Positions 16,550 to 24,509 of a stretch of DNA of 45,581 bases are shown piece by piece. The notes below the pieces were generated by a model. That model had not been told where the DNA came from. It made no database searches and was given only the letters and a program-made list of their open reading frames with translations. The translations under genes and the position numbers were made by a program. Source of the stretch: CAYLUN01 sp964386865 (GTDB lineage: Bacteria; Verrucomicrobiota; Kiritimatiellia; RFP12; UBA1067); the NCBI GenBank assembly GCA_964386865.1, contig CAYLUN010000046.1, positions 1 to 45,581 of the forward strand. The letters run 5' to 3'. Every line of letters begins with the position of its first letter. Position 1 is the stretch's first letter.

Positions 16550-18486
16550 GGTTGCGTTCCTTTCTCGAAGAGCCTCACCGTTGCAAGTTCGGGGATGCTG
16601 GCTCCGTCCGCCTCTCTCACGGCGAGCCGGCTTGCCGGGACGACGCGCGTCAGCCACGCGAGCGCCTGGTCGGCGTCTGCTCCGATGCCGTTCACGACGA
16701 TCATTTCGTCCGGGCTCGCCTGCGCGACCGACCGTCCCCGCTCCAGCGCTTGCGCCGGGGCCAGCAGGTGCGTCACGCGGTAGCCTCGGTTCCGGAGTTC
16801 GGCGGCCAGCGCGTCGGCGGGCCCCTCGATGGCCAGGCTCGGGACGAGCAGCCGCACGTCGGCGCGGGCCAGCTCGGCGTCGATGGCGGCGGCCCAGATG
16901 CGCGCGGCCGCCGCGTCCAGCGCGGCCCCGCCGGTTAGCAGGGGGATGGTGTGGATGCCGGTCACGGCCGACTGCAGCAGATCCTGCTGCGCGGTCTGCG
17001 CCAAGGCGGGTGGCTCGCCGGCGCGGAACCAGTTCGGCAGGATCGCCTGCACCTGGCCGCGCGAGCCTTCGGGGACCAGCCGGATGCTGTTGGCCAAGAC
17101 CCAGCGCGACGGCAGCGGGCGGGCGGCAAAGGCGGCCACGGCGAGCGGGCCGCCTTCGCTGCCGAGTCCCACGCGGCCGCGGCGGGTGGCCGGCGAGAGC
17201 GGCAGGTTCTCGGCGACCGGCTTGTCACCCAGCCACAGCCAGGCGCGGTTGTTGCGGATGCGGAGCCGGATGCTGCGAGCGGCCGACGCCTCGCCGCCGG
17301 CCGGGCTGCGGTGGAGGGTGACGAGCCGGCTGCCGAGCCGCTCCTGCACGCGCAAGCTGTCGTCGTCTGCGGTGACGCGGAGCCAGGAGCGCGTGCCGGT
17401 GTACCGTGCGTAGAGGGAGGCGACGCCTTTCGCGTCTGGCCGCAGGGCGGCGCTGATTTCCATATCCGTCCAGGCTTCGGTGCCCCGCAGCCAGGCCACG
17501 GCTCCGTCGGAGAGGCGCAACTCGGCATCCCGGAGCTCGCCTTCGCGCTCAAACACCCAGTCTTGCGCGCTCCCGAGGGCGTCTTGCGGCCGGGTGCGGG
17601 GCAGGCTGGAGGCGAGCTCGGCCAGGAGCCTTTCGGGCGCCCAGTCGCCGGGCACGCGCAGCCGGGACAGGGACCACGGGTCGCTGCCCGGCCCGTTGAA
17701 GGCGCTGGCGCCGCCGATGAAGGCCAAGGCGAACAGGCGGGTGACGGCGTCGCGGTTGGCCGCTTCGGCCAGCGGGTCTGCACCGGGGCTCTGCCCGGCC
17801 TCGCCGAAGGGGTAGAGGTAGAGCAGCGGCGGCGTGCCGGCTGCGTCTTCCAACGCCTGCGCGGAGCGGTCGTAGTCCTCAAGGATGCGTTCGCGGAAGG
17901 CGTCGGCGGTCTCCTCTTTTCCGTCCAGGCGGGCGCGCTGCGACAGGAAGCGGAGCGGGTCGGCTCCGCCGGGCACGGGGGCTATCGCGTGGTGGCCCAT
18001 GCTGCCCACCTGCCACTGCGGCAGGCGGACGAGCCGGCGTATGTCGCCCCGCTTCAGGTAGAAGCCGCCCCACTGGCTCATGACGGAGGTGGGCACGGCG
18101 AGCACCGCCGTGAACCCGGTCCGCTGGAGCACGGGCGTGGCGCGGATGAAGGCCTCCTTGCGGCCTCCCTCGAAGATCAGCAGCAGCGCCTTCTTGGGAA
18201 GCGGAGCGCGGTCATCCAGGTAGGCTCGCACATCTTCCGGGCGGACCGCCCGGTAGCCGGCGTCGCGCAGGGCTGTCAGCTGAGCCTCGAGCCGCTTCAC
18301 CGACGGATAGGCAGGGGAGTCCGTCCGGGCGATGCCGGCATAGGAGAGTACGGTCACGCCGTTCCAGTCGCGCCACGTTTCGGGCGTGTAGTCAGGCTGG
18401 GGCGTCGGACGCACGATCACGTAGGTCACAAACGCGGCGATTCCGGCCACCACGAGCCACTGAGCGAAGATCGAGAGCTTGTTCAT
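16546..18486 (-). CDS. Membrane-anchored degenerate polysaccharide deacetylase (PgaB/IcaB-like, motifs lost)
   Basis: The 646-residue protein has one N-terminal membrane anchor (residues 5-25) and an IcaB/PgaB-like start (VTVLSYAGI, LTALRDAGYRAVRPEDV). Where active enzymes have LTFDDG this one reads LLIFEGG (105-108), and the SHT.NH region reads VGSMGHHAI (160-168). The catalytic Asp and metal-ligand pattern are gone, so deacetylation is unlikely. Residues about 310-470 look like a concanavalin-type beta-sandwich (WVFEREGELRD... GRVGLGSEGG), and about 470-646 an alpha/beta domain of unknown type. A polysaccharide-binding or guiding role in the periplasm is inferred. The start has GAGGTG and sits 8 bp after the GT2 stop. 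The end overlaps the next gene by four bases (ATGA). Confidence 0.72.
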   Translation of the reverse strand: MNKLSIFAQWLVVAGIAAFVTYVIVRPTPQPDYTPETWRDWNGVTVLSYAGIARTDSPAYPSVKRLEAQLTALRDAGYRAVRPEDVRAYLDDRAPLPKKALLLIFEGGRKEAFIRATPVLQRTGFTAVLAVPTSVMSQWGGFYLKRGDIRRLVRLPQWQVGSMGHHAIAPVPGGADPLRFLSQRARLDGKEETADAFRERILEDYDRSAQALEDAAGTPPLLYLYPFGEAGQSPGADPLAEAANRDAVTRLFALAFIGGASAFNGPGSDPWSLSRLRVPGDWAPERLLAELASSLPRTRPQDALGSAQDWVFEREGELRDAELRLSDGAVAWLRGTEAWTDMEISAALRPDAKGVASLYARYTGTRSWLRVTADDDSLRVQERLGSRLVTLHRSPAGGEASAARSIRLRIRNNRAWLWLGDKPVAENLPLSPATRRGRVGLGSEGGPLAVAAFAARPLPSRWVLANSIRLVPEGSRGQVQAILPNWFRAGEPPALAQTAQQDLLQSAVTGIHTIPLLTGGAALDAAAARIWAAAIDAELARADVRLLVPSLAIEGPADALAAELRNRGYRVTHLLAPAQALERGRSVAQASPDEMIVVNGIGADADQALAWLTRVVPASRLAVREADGASIPELATVRLFEKGTQP

Positions 18487-18494
18487 GGTACACC

Positions 18495-20132
18495 TCAACT
18501 TCTTGTGATCCATTCGTTGCGCCAGGAGGTCAGCACGGCCCACGGTGTCTGCCAAACCAGCACGAACATGTAGTAGAAGCAGAACGCCGTTCCGTAGAAC
18601 CAGAGCCGCGAGCGCTTATACAGGAGGTAGGTGCTGCTCATCAGCGCGCTCATCAGGGTGATGCCGACGATGTACATCAGCGGGGAGGTGCGCTGGACGA
18701 GCGGCACGTAGATCATGGCCCGGATCACGATGGCCGGGCCGATCAGCGGCAGCAGGAAGCCGAGGTAGAACGACAGGGCCATCAGGGGCTGCTTGCGCCA
18801 CATGAACGACGAGGCGATCAGGCTTTCGCGGAACCAGGAGCGCTTCCAGCGCAGCTGCTGGCGCAGGAACGTCCGGTGGTCCTCGGGAACCAGCGTGGTG
18901 ACGCGCGCCTTGGCCTCGTAGACAACCTTGTAGCCTCGGCGCAGCAGGCTGTTGGTCAGGCTGCGGTCGTCGCCGAAGGTGGCGGGCCGGCCCATGAACA
19001 TCTGGTTCAGCCACTCGGGCATGATCTCCTGCAGCACCTCGCGCCGGTAGCCGGCGATCGGCCCGGAGAGGCAGGTGACGGAGTCGAACACGCTCTCGGC
19101 GGCTTTCATCACGCGGAACGCCACGTAGTATCGGACGGTCTGCATGCGGGTCAGCAGGTTCGTCCAGACGTTCTCGACGTCGCAGTGGCCGGTTACGGCG
19201 GCGACCTTGGGGTCTGAAAACCGGTTGACCAAGTGGCGCAGGGCGTCGGGCTCGAGGAAGCTGTCGGAGTCGATAAAGACGATGATCTGGCCGGAGGCCA
19301 GGCCCACGCCCGCGGCGAGGGCGTGCCGCTTGCCGGCGTTTTTCTCGAGCCCAAATACGACCAAGTCGGGGTAGGTCTTTTGCGACGCCTTCATGGCTGC
19401 CAGGGAGCGGTCCGTGCTGCAGTCGTCGACGGCGATGACCTGTAGCCGGTCGCGCGGGTAGTCCGACTCCATGAGTTGCCTCAGCGTCCGGGCGACGTGC
19501 TCCTCCTCGTTCCTGACCGGCACGACCACCGAGAGCGTCGGCAGCGCGGCCAGTGGCTTGGAGTCGGAGTAGAACGCGGCGAACACGAAGCGGCTGAGCA
19601 GGTAGCCGCCCACCAGCAGGCTGTAGAGGAAGACCGGCACATCGAACCAGAAGTAGTAGACGTTCTCGTACTTGATCACCAGGATCAGGCTGGCCGCGAC
19701 GAACAGCACCGCGGCCGCCAGCCAGCGCAGGTAGCTCCAGGCTGTCCGCTGGTAGCGGGCGCCCAGATCCTCCTCAAAGGCCAGCCCCAGCAGCGTCTGC
19801 CCGTCGGCGCGCCTCCGGACGTCGGCGCTCGTCGAGACGACGCCCTGCATGAAGGCCTCGGGCATGACGCCCTCCGGGATGCGGAATTGAACCCGTACGC
19901 GCGTCTCTTCTGGGGGCAAGCCGGGGGCCTCGATCAGCACGCCGCCGCTGGAGATGTCTCGCACCGTCGCCTCGTACACGCTCGCGTTCTTTCCTTCGCC
20001 TACGAAGATGCGGGCCGGAAAGTGTGCCACGTAGCGCTGGGTTGAGCGGCGGTCCGAGTAGTCGGGGCGAGACCGGGAGCGGAGACGCCTTTCGGGAGCC
20101 GGCTCGGGATAGCTTTGAGTGACTTTATTCAT
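18495..20132 (-). CDS. PilZ-GT2 processive polysaccharide synthase (HasA/NodC-like)
   Basis: The product is 545 residues. An N-terminal PilZ domain (about 25-125) carries RxxxR (Arg29-Arg33) and DxSxxG (DISSGG, 59-64), the c-di-GMP-binding residues. Two membrane segments (135-155, 160-187) precede a GT2 domain with VDD (235-237), DSD (288-290), GDDR (387-390) and QQLRW (425-429), and about four C-terminal membrane segments follow. The stretch GDDRSLTN...QQLRWKRSWFRES matches hyaluronan synthase/NodC/chitin synthase more closely than cellulose synthase, which carries TED and a C-terminal PilZ. It should polymerise a sugar, perhaps GlcNAc-containing, at the inner membrane under c-di-GMP control. 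It is the first gene of its operon, with a strong GAGGTGAGG ribosome site. Confidence 0.88.
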   Translation of the reverse strand: MNKVTQSYPEPAPERRLRSRSRPDYSDRRSTQRYVAHFPARIFVGEGKNASVYEATVRDISSGGVLIEAPGLPPEETRVRVQFRIPEGVMPEAFMQGVVSTSADVRRRADGQTLLGLAFEEDLGARYQRTAWSYLRWLAAAVLFVAASLILVIKYENVYYFWFDVPVFLYSLLVGGYLLSRFVFAAFYSDSKPLAALPTLSVVVPVRNEEEHVARTLRQLMESDYPRDRLQVIAVDDCSTDRSLAAMKASQKTYPDLVVFGLEKNAGKRHALAAGVGLASGQIIVFIDSDSFLEPDALRHLVNRFSDPKVAAVTGHCDVENVWTNLLTRMQTVRYYVAFRVMKAAESVFDSVTCLSGPIAGYRREVLQEIMPEWLNQMFMGRPATFGDDRSLTNSLLRRGYKVVYEAKARVTTLVPEDHRTFLRQQLRWKRSWFRESLIASSFMWRKQPLMALSFYLGFLLPLIGPAIVIRAMIYVPLVQRTSPLMYIVGITLMSALMSSTYLLYKRSRLWFYGTAFCFYYMFVLVWQTPWAVLTSWRNEWITRS

Positions 20133-20189
20133 GGCCTCACCTCATTATGCGTGGGTTTGCGCCTAATCTCTCTTTAATTGATAGTCGTT

Positions 20190-20218
20190 ATTGTCTTAGA
20201 TTGAGAAGGGAAAGTCAA
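20190..20218 (-). promoter_or_regulatory. Putative promoter of the exopolysaccharide operon
   Basis: Read leftward: TTGACT (20218-20213), 17-bp spacer, GACAAT (20195-20190). The -35 matches consensus at five of six positions and the -10 at four. The predicted start is about 50 bases before the PilZ-GT2 ATG. The region is clearly AT-richer than the genes around it, as expected for a promoter. Confidence 0.5.
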
Positions 20219-20226
20219 CCAAAAAA

Positions 20227-20242
20227 GTTAGCGTAGACTAAC
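20227..20242. promoter_or_regulatory. Imperfect palindrome upstream of exopolysaccharide promoter
   Basis: The 16-bp sequence has arms GTTAG and CTAAC around a six-base centre, and ends 8 bp upstream of the -35 box at 20218-20213. It could be an activator or repressor operator. The arms are short, so chance is possible. Confidence 0.3.
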
Positions 20243-20419
20243 ATGAGATTTAAACAGTTGCTGGTTAGTATATTACAACGTTCTAAAGCAGCGGCTGATA
20301 CACCTCAAGCGAGGCACGAACAGACGGCGCGAGTCTTGGTGTCGGCTCTGCAGCGTCGCGCTGTAACGGGATCAGAGGCGCGGCGCTCTTGTCGGCCCCG
20401 GCGCCTATCAGGCTGGCCT

Positions 20420-21988
20420 CTACAAGGGCTTGGAGTAGGTGGCGCGTCCGTCGCCGGGGCCGTAAAAGTCATCCAGCACTTCGCAGAGCGCGAAGCCCAT
20501 GCGCTCATAGAAGGCGCGGGTGGACGCGTACTGCGGTCGGCCCGAGGTTTCGCAGAAGAGCCGCGTTCCGCCCATCTCCTTGGAGCGGCGCTCGACGTGC
20601 GCGAGCAGGTCGCGGCCGATGCCGAAGCCCTGCAACTCGGGGCGCACGGCGAGCCAGTACCAGTCGAAGCTGCTCTTGGTGCAGGGGATCGGGCCGAAGG
20701 TGGTGTAGCCGACCACCTGGCCGTCACACTCCGCCAGGACGAACTCGTAGCCCGAGGCCGCGCCTTTGGCGAGCCGCTCCTCGACCAGCTCCGCAGACAC
20801 GTCGATCTCCTCATCGTAGAAGTACCCCGTGGAGGCCGTGGTCTCGCGGATCGCCGCGACGTCGGCGGCTGTGACCTCGTGCCGCCAGGTGATGGCGGGG
20901 GCGGCGCGGCCGGACGTGCCGGACGGCCGACTCGCGTGCCGCTCGCAAGGCGCGTTTGCAACCGGCTCGTAGCGCCGGTCATACCCAGCCGCGCCGCAGA
21001 TATCTCTTCCCTTCGCCGCGTCCTGCACGATGCGCGCCATGGCGCTGGCGTAAGGGATGCCGGCCTGCTGCAGCGCGGCGGCGAAGCCGCTGTCCGGCGA
21101 AAGGCAGGGGTTGGAGTTGATCTCGAGTATCCACGGCTTGCCGGCGGCGTCCACGCGGAAGTCGACGCGGGCGTAGCCGCCGAGCGCGAACGCCTCCCAG
21201 CAGCGCAGCGAGAGCCGCTTCAGTTCGGCGAGCAGCTCGCCGTCCGCGGCGGGGTCGGTGAAGCGCCGCACCGTGTGCGTGTACTCGAACGAGCCCTCTT
21301 CCCACTTGGCGCGGTAGCTGACGATCTTCGGCTTGTCGGCGGGGAAGTCGACGAAGACGATCTCGGCGGGCGGAAGGACGTCCGGCCCGTTCGGGCCGGC
21401 GAGCAGGGCGAGGTTGAATTCGCGTCCGTCGACGAAGCGCTCGGCGAAGAAGCCGCCCGGGAGCCGCTCGGCGATCGTGCGGGCCTGGACGCCGCGCAGC
21501 AGGCTGCCGTCGCCGAGGCCGACCGAGGCGTGCTCCCAGACCGACTTGGTGATCCAGTCCGCGGGCGAGCCGTCGTCCGGGCCGTAGAGGAGCGAGGAGC
21601 CGTCGTTCGACGTGCGCACGATCCACGCGGGCGTGGGCAGCCCGGCCGCGAGCATGCGCTCTTTGGCCAGCAGCTTGTGGGTGGTGAGGTAGATCGCGTC
21701 GGCCGAGCTGCCCGTGAAAGGCTGGCCTTTCACTTCCCACAGCGAGGGCGCGAGGTGGATGAGGCGGCCCGAGCCGGCGAGCGTCTCGACGAGGTTGAAG
21801 ACGCAGTCGGGGCTTAGGACCTCGAGCTTGCGCTGCATGTTGCCGAGGTCGGTGTCGCAGGCGAGCACCGAGACGGCGTGGCCTTGACCGGCGAGCGCGT
21901 CGCGGATAGCGGCGACCTGGTCGAGGACGTCGCGCTCATCAGCGGCTGCGTCGGCGGGAACGTGCTGGTGGACGAGGGTGATTTTCAT
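20420..21988 (-). CDS. ATP-grasp ligase fused to GNAT acetyltransferase
   Basis: The 522-residue protein has an ATP-grasp domain of the D-Ala-D-Ala ligase type (about 1-325), with the Mg-binding WILEINSNPCLSPDSGF (Glu288, Asn290). After a linker comes a GNAT acetyltransferase domain (about 365-522) with the acetyl-CoA loop RPELQGFGIGRDLL and the tail AFYERMGF. ATP-grasp members join a carboxylate to an amine via an acyl phosphate, and GNAT domains acetylate amines. The same two domain types are fused in N-acetylglutaminylglutamine synthetase, which makes an osmolyte dipeptide. ATG 21988 is preferred over TTG 22000, but neither has a good ribosome site. It follows another ATP-grasp gene and kamA on the same strand, so an acylated beta-lysine peptide is an attractive product. 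This is inference. Confidence 0.85.
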   Translation of the reverse strand: MKITLVHQHVPADAAADERDVLDQVAAIRDALAGQGHAVSVLACDTDLGNMQRKLEVLSPDCVFNLVETLAGSGRLIHLAPSLWEVKGQPFTGSSADAIYLTTHKLLAKERMLAAGLPTPAWIVRTSNDGSSLLYGPDDGSPADWITKSVWEHASVGLGDGSLLRGVQARTIAERLPGGFFAERFVDGREFNLALLAGPNGPDVLPPAEIVFVDFPADKPKIVSYRAKWEEGSFEYTHTVRRFTDPAADGELLAELKRLSLRCWEAFALGGYARVDFRVDAAGKPWILEINSNPCLSPDSGFAAALQQAGIPYASAMARIVQDAAKGRDICGAAGYDRRYEPVANAPCERHASRPSGTSGRAAPAITWRHEVTAADVAAIRETTASTGYFYDEEIDVSAELVEERLAKGAASGYEFVLAECDGQVVGYTTFGPIPCTKSSFDWYWLAVRPELQGFGIGRDLLAHVERRSKEMGGTRLFCETSGRPQYASTRAFYERMGFALCEVLDDFYGPGDGRATYSKPL

Positions 21989-22001
21989 AGGGATGCTCAA
22001 G

Positions 22002-22095
22002 AACGCTCAACGTTGAACGCTCAGCTTTCAACGTTCAAGTGTGGAGATGATTTCCCTTTGGCGTTCAGCGTTCGGCGTTCAGCGTTCGGCGTTCA
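22002..22095. repeat. Iterated 7-bp repeat between the two ATP-grasp genes
   Basis: Two blocks of imperfect heptamers lie here. At 22002-22039 the units are AACGCTC, AACGTTG, AACGCTC, AGCTTTC, AACGTTC. At 22061-22095 they are GCGTTCA and GCGTTCG alternating five times. The blocks are separated by about 20 bp. The right block covers the last codons and stop (22079-22081) of the upstream ATP-grasp gene. Similar heptad strings are known to me as junk open frames in verrucomicrobial genomes. That is recollection, not a search. Confidence 0.7.
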
Positions 22096-23071
22096 TTCTT
22101 GCTGTGGCCGAGGCCATGATGCGCCCGAGGAGCTGCGTGTAGGAGACGCCGGCCATGCGGGCGAGGATGGGGAGGTCGGAGTCCTTGGGGTTGAGGCCTG
22201 CGAGCGGGTTGACCTCGAGGAACATCGGGTTCTGGCCGCCGTCGCAGCGGATGTCCACGCGGCCGCCGTCGCGGCAGCCGAGCGCGCGCCACGCGTCGAG
22301 CGAGACGCGCTCGGCCGCGGCGGCCACGGGGTCGTTGGCGGGGTCGGTGGCGGGGTACTCCACGCGGTCTTCGTATTGGCCCTTGTTCTCGTACGAGTAG
22401 ACGCCCTTCTCGGCCTTCGCCAGCAGCACGATCTCCATGGAGCCCACGACGCTGGCCTGTCGCCCGGTGCCGGTGATGCCGACCGTGAACTCGCGGCCGC
22501 CCAGATAGGGCTCGATCAGCGCGGGCTGGCGGAAGCGGGCCACGAGGTCGTCGCACGCGCCGGCCAGTGCGGCGCGGTCGCGCACGATCGACTTGGCGGA
22601 GCAGCCCTTGCCCGTGCCTTCGGCGACCGGCTTAACGAAGAAGGGCGGCCCGAAGCGCAGGTCGGCCAGATCCTCGGCGGTCTCGTAGACGCAGAAGTCG
22701 CTGGTGGGCACCCCCGCGTCGCGCACCACCCGCTTGGTCATGCCCTTGTGCAGGGTGAGGGCCAGCACGAGGGGGTCGGAGAAGACGTACGGGACGCCGT
22801 AGAGGTCGAGGATCGCGGGCACCTGCGCCTCGCGGGCGACCCCGCGCAGTCCCTCGCAGATGTTGAAGACGACGTCCCAGCGGTCGCCAGCCTCGAGGCG
22901 GCGGATCAGCGCCTTGGCGTGGCCGATGCGGTCGGTCTCGAAACCGAGTTCGCGCAAGGCGCCCTCGATGCCCGCGATGGTGTCCTCTTTGTCGAACTCC
23001 GCCGTGTCCTCCATGGACAGGCCCATCGCGAGGTAGTCCGAGCGGAGGTCATAAGTCAAGCCAATGAGCAT
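22079..23071 (-). CDS. ATP-grasp ligase (D-Ala-D-Ala ligase-like)
   Basis: The 330-residue protein begins MLIGLTYDLRSDY and has the ATP-grasp lid/ATP-binding segment FFVKPVAEGTGKGC (145-157). The metal-binding motif is FLEVNPLAGLNPKDSDLP (Glu286, Asn288). The length fits the D-Ala-D-Ala ligase family (about 300-370). It lacks the N-terminal GGxSxE signature of true Ddl enzymes, and its LNPKDSDLP ending marks a distinct subfamily, so peptidoglycan synthesis is unlikely. The start lies two bases after the kamA stop, so translation is coupled. The last residues (NAER and stop) are encoded by the 7-bp repeat block, so the natural C-terminus may have been altered. Its substrate is probably an amino acid such as beta-lysine, by context. 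Confidence 0.85.
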   Translation of the reverse strand: MLIGLTYDLRSDYLAMGLSMEDTAEFDKEDTIAGIEGALRELGFETDRIGHAKALIRRLEAGDRWDVVFNICEGLRGVAREAQVPAILDLYGVPYVFSDPLVLALTLHKGMTKRVVRDAGVPTSDFCVYETAEDLADLRFGPPFFVKPVAEGTGKGCSAKSIVRDRAALAGACDDLVARFRQPALIEPYLGGREFTVGITGTGRQASVVGSMEIVLLAKAEKGVYSYENKGQYEDRVEYPATDPANDPVAAAAERVSLDAWRALGCRDGGRVDIRCDGGQNPMFLEVNPLAGLNPKDSDLPILARMAGVSYTQLLGRIMASATARMNAER

Positions 23072-23073
23072 GG

Positions 23074-24372
23074 TTACTCCGCCACATAGTCCGGATACCG
23101 GTAAGTGCCGCCCTCGTAGTTGGTGAGGCTCAGGTCGCCTTGGCCGTCCTTGCCCGCCGTGTAGTCGGGCGAGACGGGTATCTTGCCGCCGCCGCCGGGC
23201 GCGTCGATCACGTACGTCGGCACCGCGTAGCCGCTCGTGTGGCCCCGCAGGCCGCGGATCACGTCCACGCCCTTGGAGACCGCCGTGCGGAAGTGCTCGG
23301 AGCCGGAGATCGGGTCGCACTGGTAGAGGTAGTAGGGCTTGACGCGCATCTTCATCAGGCTGTGCACGAGGCGCTTCATCACGTCGGCGCTGTCGTTCAT
23401 GCCTTTGAGCAGGACGGTCTGCGAGCCGAGCGGGATGCCCGCGTCGGCCAGCATGCCGCAGGCCTTGGTCGTCTCGTGGCAGCACTCGTCCGGATGGGTG
23501 AAGTGCAGGCTCATCCAGAGCGGGTGGTACTTGCGGAGCATACGCACGAGCTGCGGCGTGATGCGCTGGGGCAGCACGGCGGGGATCTTCGTGCCGAGGC
23601 GGATGATCTCCACGTGCGGGATCGCGCGCAGGTTGGCGAGGATGAACTCCAGCCGCTCGTCGCTCAGGGTGAGCGGGTCGCCGCCGGAGACCAGCACGTC
23701 GCGAACCTCGGGGTGGCTCCGGATGTAGTCAAAGATCATCTGGAGCCGCCGCGTGCTCGGCGTGATGGCGCCGTGGCCGACCACCCGGGAGCGGGTGCAG
23801 TAGCGGCAGTAGGCCGAGCAGAAGTCGGTCGCCAGCAGCAGCACGCGATCCGGGTAGCGGTGGACGAGACCCGGGATCGGGCTCTGGTGCTCCTCGCCCA
23901 GGGGGTCGTCCGCCTCGCCCGGGCAGCGGCGCATCTCATAGACCGTCGGGATCATCGAGCGGCGTATGGCCTGATCGGGATCCGTGGGAGAGACGAGCGC
24001 CATGTAGTGCGGGGTGACCGCCATCGGGAGCATCTTGCCGGCGAGCTCGAGCGCCTTCTCCTCCGCCGTCGTCAGGCGAACCATGCGCCGGACGGTGTCG
24101 AGGGTGCGGATCCGGTTCTGGATCTGCCAGCGCCAATCCGACCACTGGAGGTCGGTCGCGTCCGGGAAGAAACGGTTCCGGAACGCGCGGCAGAGAGGGC
24201 TCATCCGGAGACCGCGGGCGCGGGCCGGAGATTCTAGATCAGTCTTCGTCGGCGGAGGTTCCGCGAAACGGACCGGTAGTGAGAACTGAGGTCTTCCTCC
24301 TTGTGGAGGCTCCTCTTCCTGGTCGTCCAGGCTTAAGCTCAACTGCTTCGCGTGCAAAGGCACGTTGTACAC
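23074..24372 (-). CDS. kamA: Lysine 2,3-aminomutase (radical SAM, PLP)
   Basis: The 432-residue protein has the radical-SAM cluster motif CSAYCRYC (Cys185, 189, 192) and the PLP lysine in APGGGGK (Lys397). Asp353 (YQCD) and Asp390 (VIDAPGGGG) have the 37-residue spacing of the two aspartates (Asp293, Asp330) that hold the substrate epsilon-amino group in clostridial lysine 2,3-aminomutase. Glutamate 2,3-aminomutases have other residues there, so L-lysine to L-beta-lysine is predicted. It is longer than EpmB (about 340), has no EF-P gene beside it, and is followed by two ATP-grasp genes, so a small-molecule role fits better than EF-P modification. The start is GTG 24372 with GAGGAG seven bases upstream. 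Confidence 0.92.
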   Translation of the reverse strand: MYNVPLHAKQLSLSLDDQEEEPPQGGRPQFSLPVRFAEPPPTKTDLESPARARGLRMSPLCRAFRNRFFPDATDLQWSDWRWQIQNRIRTLDTVRRMVRLTTAEEKALELAGKMLPMAVTPHYMALVSPTDPDQAIRRSMIPTVYEMRRCPGEADDPLGEEHQSPIPGLVHRYPDRVLLLATDFCSAYCRYCTRSRVVGHGAITPSTRRLQMIFDYIRSHPEVRDVLVSGGDPLTLSDERLEFILANLRAIPHVEIIRLGTKIPAVLPQRITPQLVRMLRKYHPLWMSLHFTHPDECCHETTKACGMLADAGIPLGSQTVLLKGMNDSADVMKRLVHSLMKMRVKPYYLYQCDPISGSEHFRTAVSKGVDVIRGLRGHTSGYAVPTYVIDAPGGGGKIPVSPDYTAGKDGQGDLSLTNYEGGTYRYPDYVAE

Positions 24373-24407
24373 AGCAAACTCCTCTTTTCACAGCTTTGAA
24401 CGGCGAT

Positions 24408-24421
24408 CGCTTGGCCAAGCG
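24408..24421. promoter_or_regulatory. Perfect 14-bp palindrome, candidate operator of the kamA operon
   Basis: The sequence CGCTTGGCCAAGCG is its own reverse complement. It lies between the promoter -10 box (24447-24452) and the kamA start (24372), roughly 20-35 bases into the predicted 5' untranslated region. A dimeric repressor binding there could block transcription. Confidence 0.45.
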
Positions 24422-24446
24422 GCAAAGCTCCGTCCTTTGCACTAGC

Positions 24447-24475
24447 CTAATACGCCACTTTGAATGTCTTGTCAA
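24447..24475 (-). promoter_or_regulatory. Strong sigma70-type promoter of the kamA/ATP-grasp operon
   Basis: Read leftward: TTGACA (24475-24470, perfect consensus), 17-bp spacer, TATTAG (24452-24447, four of six). The predicted start is near 24440, giving a leader of about 70 bases that contains the 14-bp palindrome. Confidence 0.6.
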
Positions 24476-24509
24476 GTGGGTCCACGCAAGTTTCAGAAAA
24501 AAAATGCGC

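Noticed and set aside
16951..18573. A 540-codon plus-strand open frame
   Set aside because: It is the shadow of the degenerate deacetylase gene, which has a coupled start and stop, membrane anchor and fold motifs.
22002..22095. CRISPR-like array
   Set aside because: Units are only 7 bp, contiguous and without unique spacers, so this is an iterated simple repeat.
22079..23071. True D-alanine-D-alanine ligase (ddl)
   Set aside because: The Ddl N-terminal signature is absent, the C-terminal metal motif differs, and it sits with kamA rather than with mur genes.
20243..24237. Plus-strand open frames of 365-524 codons (20243, 21878, 23140)
   Set aside because: All lie opposite the ATP-grasp and kamA genes and show no motifs. 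The stretch STLNAQLSTF in one of them is just translation of the 7-bp repeat.
23074..24372. EpmB (EF-P lysine aminomutase) as the identity of the KamA protein
   Set aside because: The protein is about 90 residues too long for EpmB, keeps both free-lysine-binding aspartates, and no EF-P or EpmA gene is nearby.
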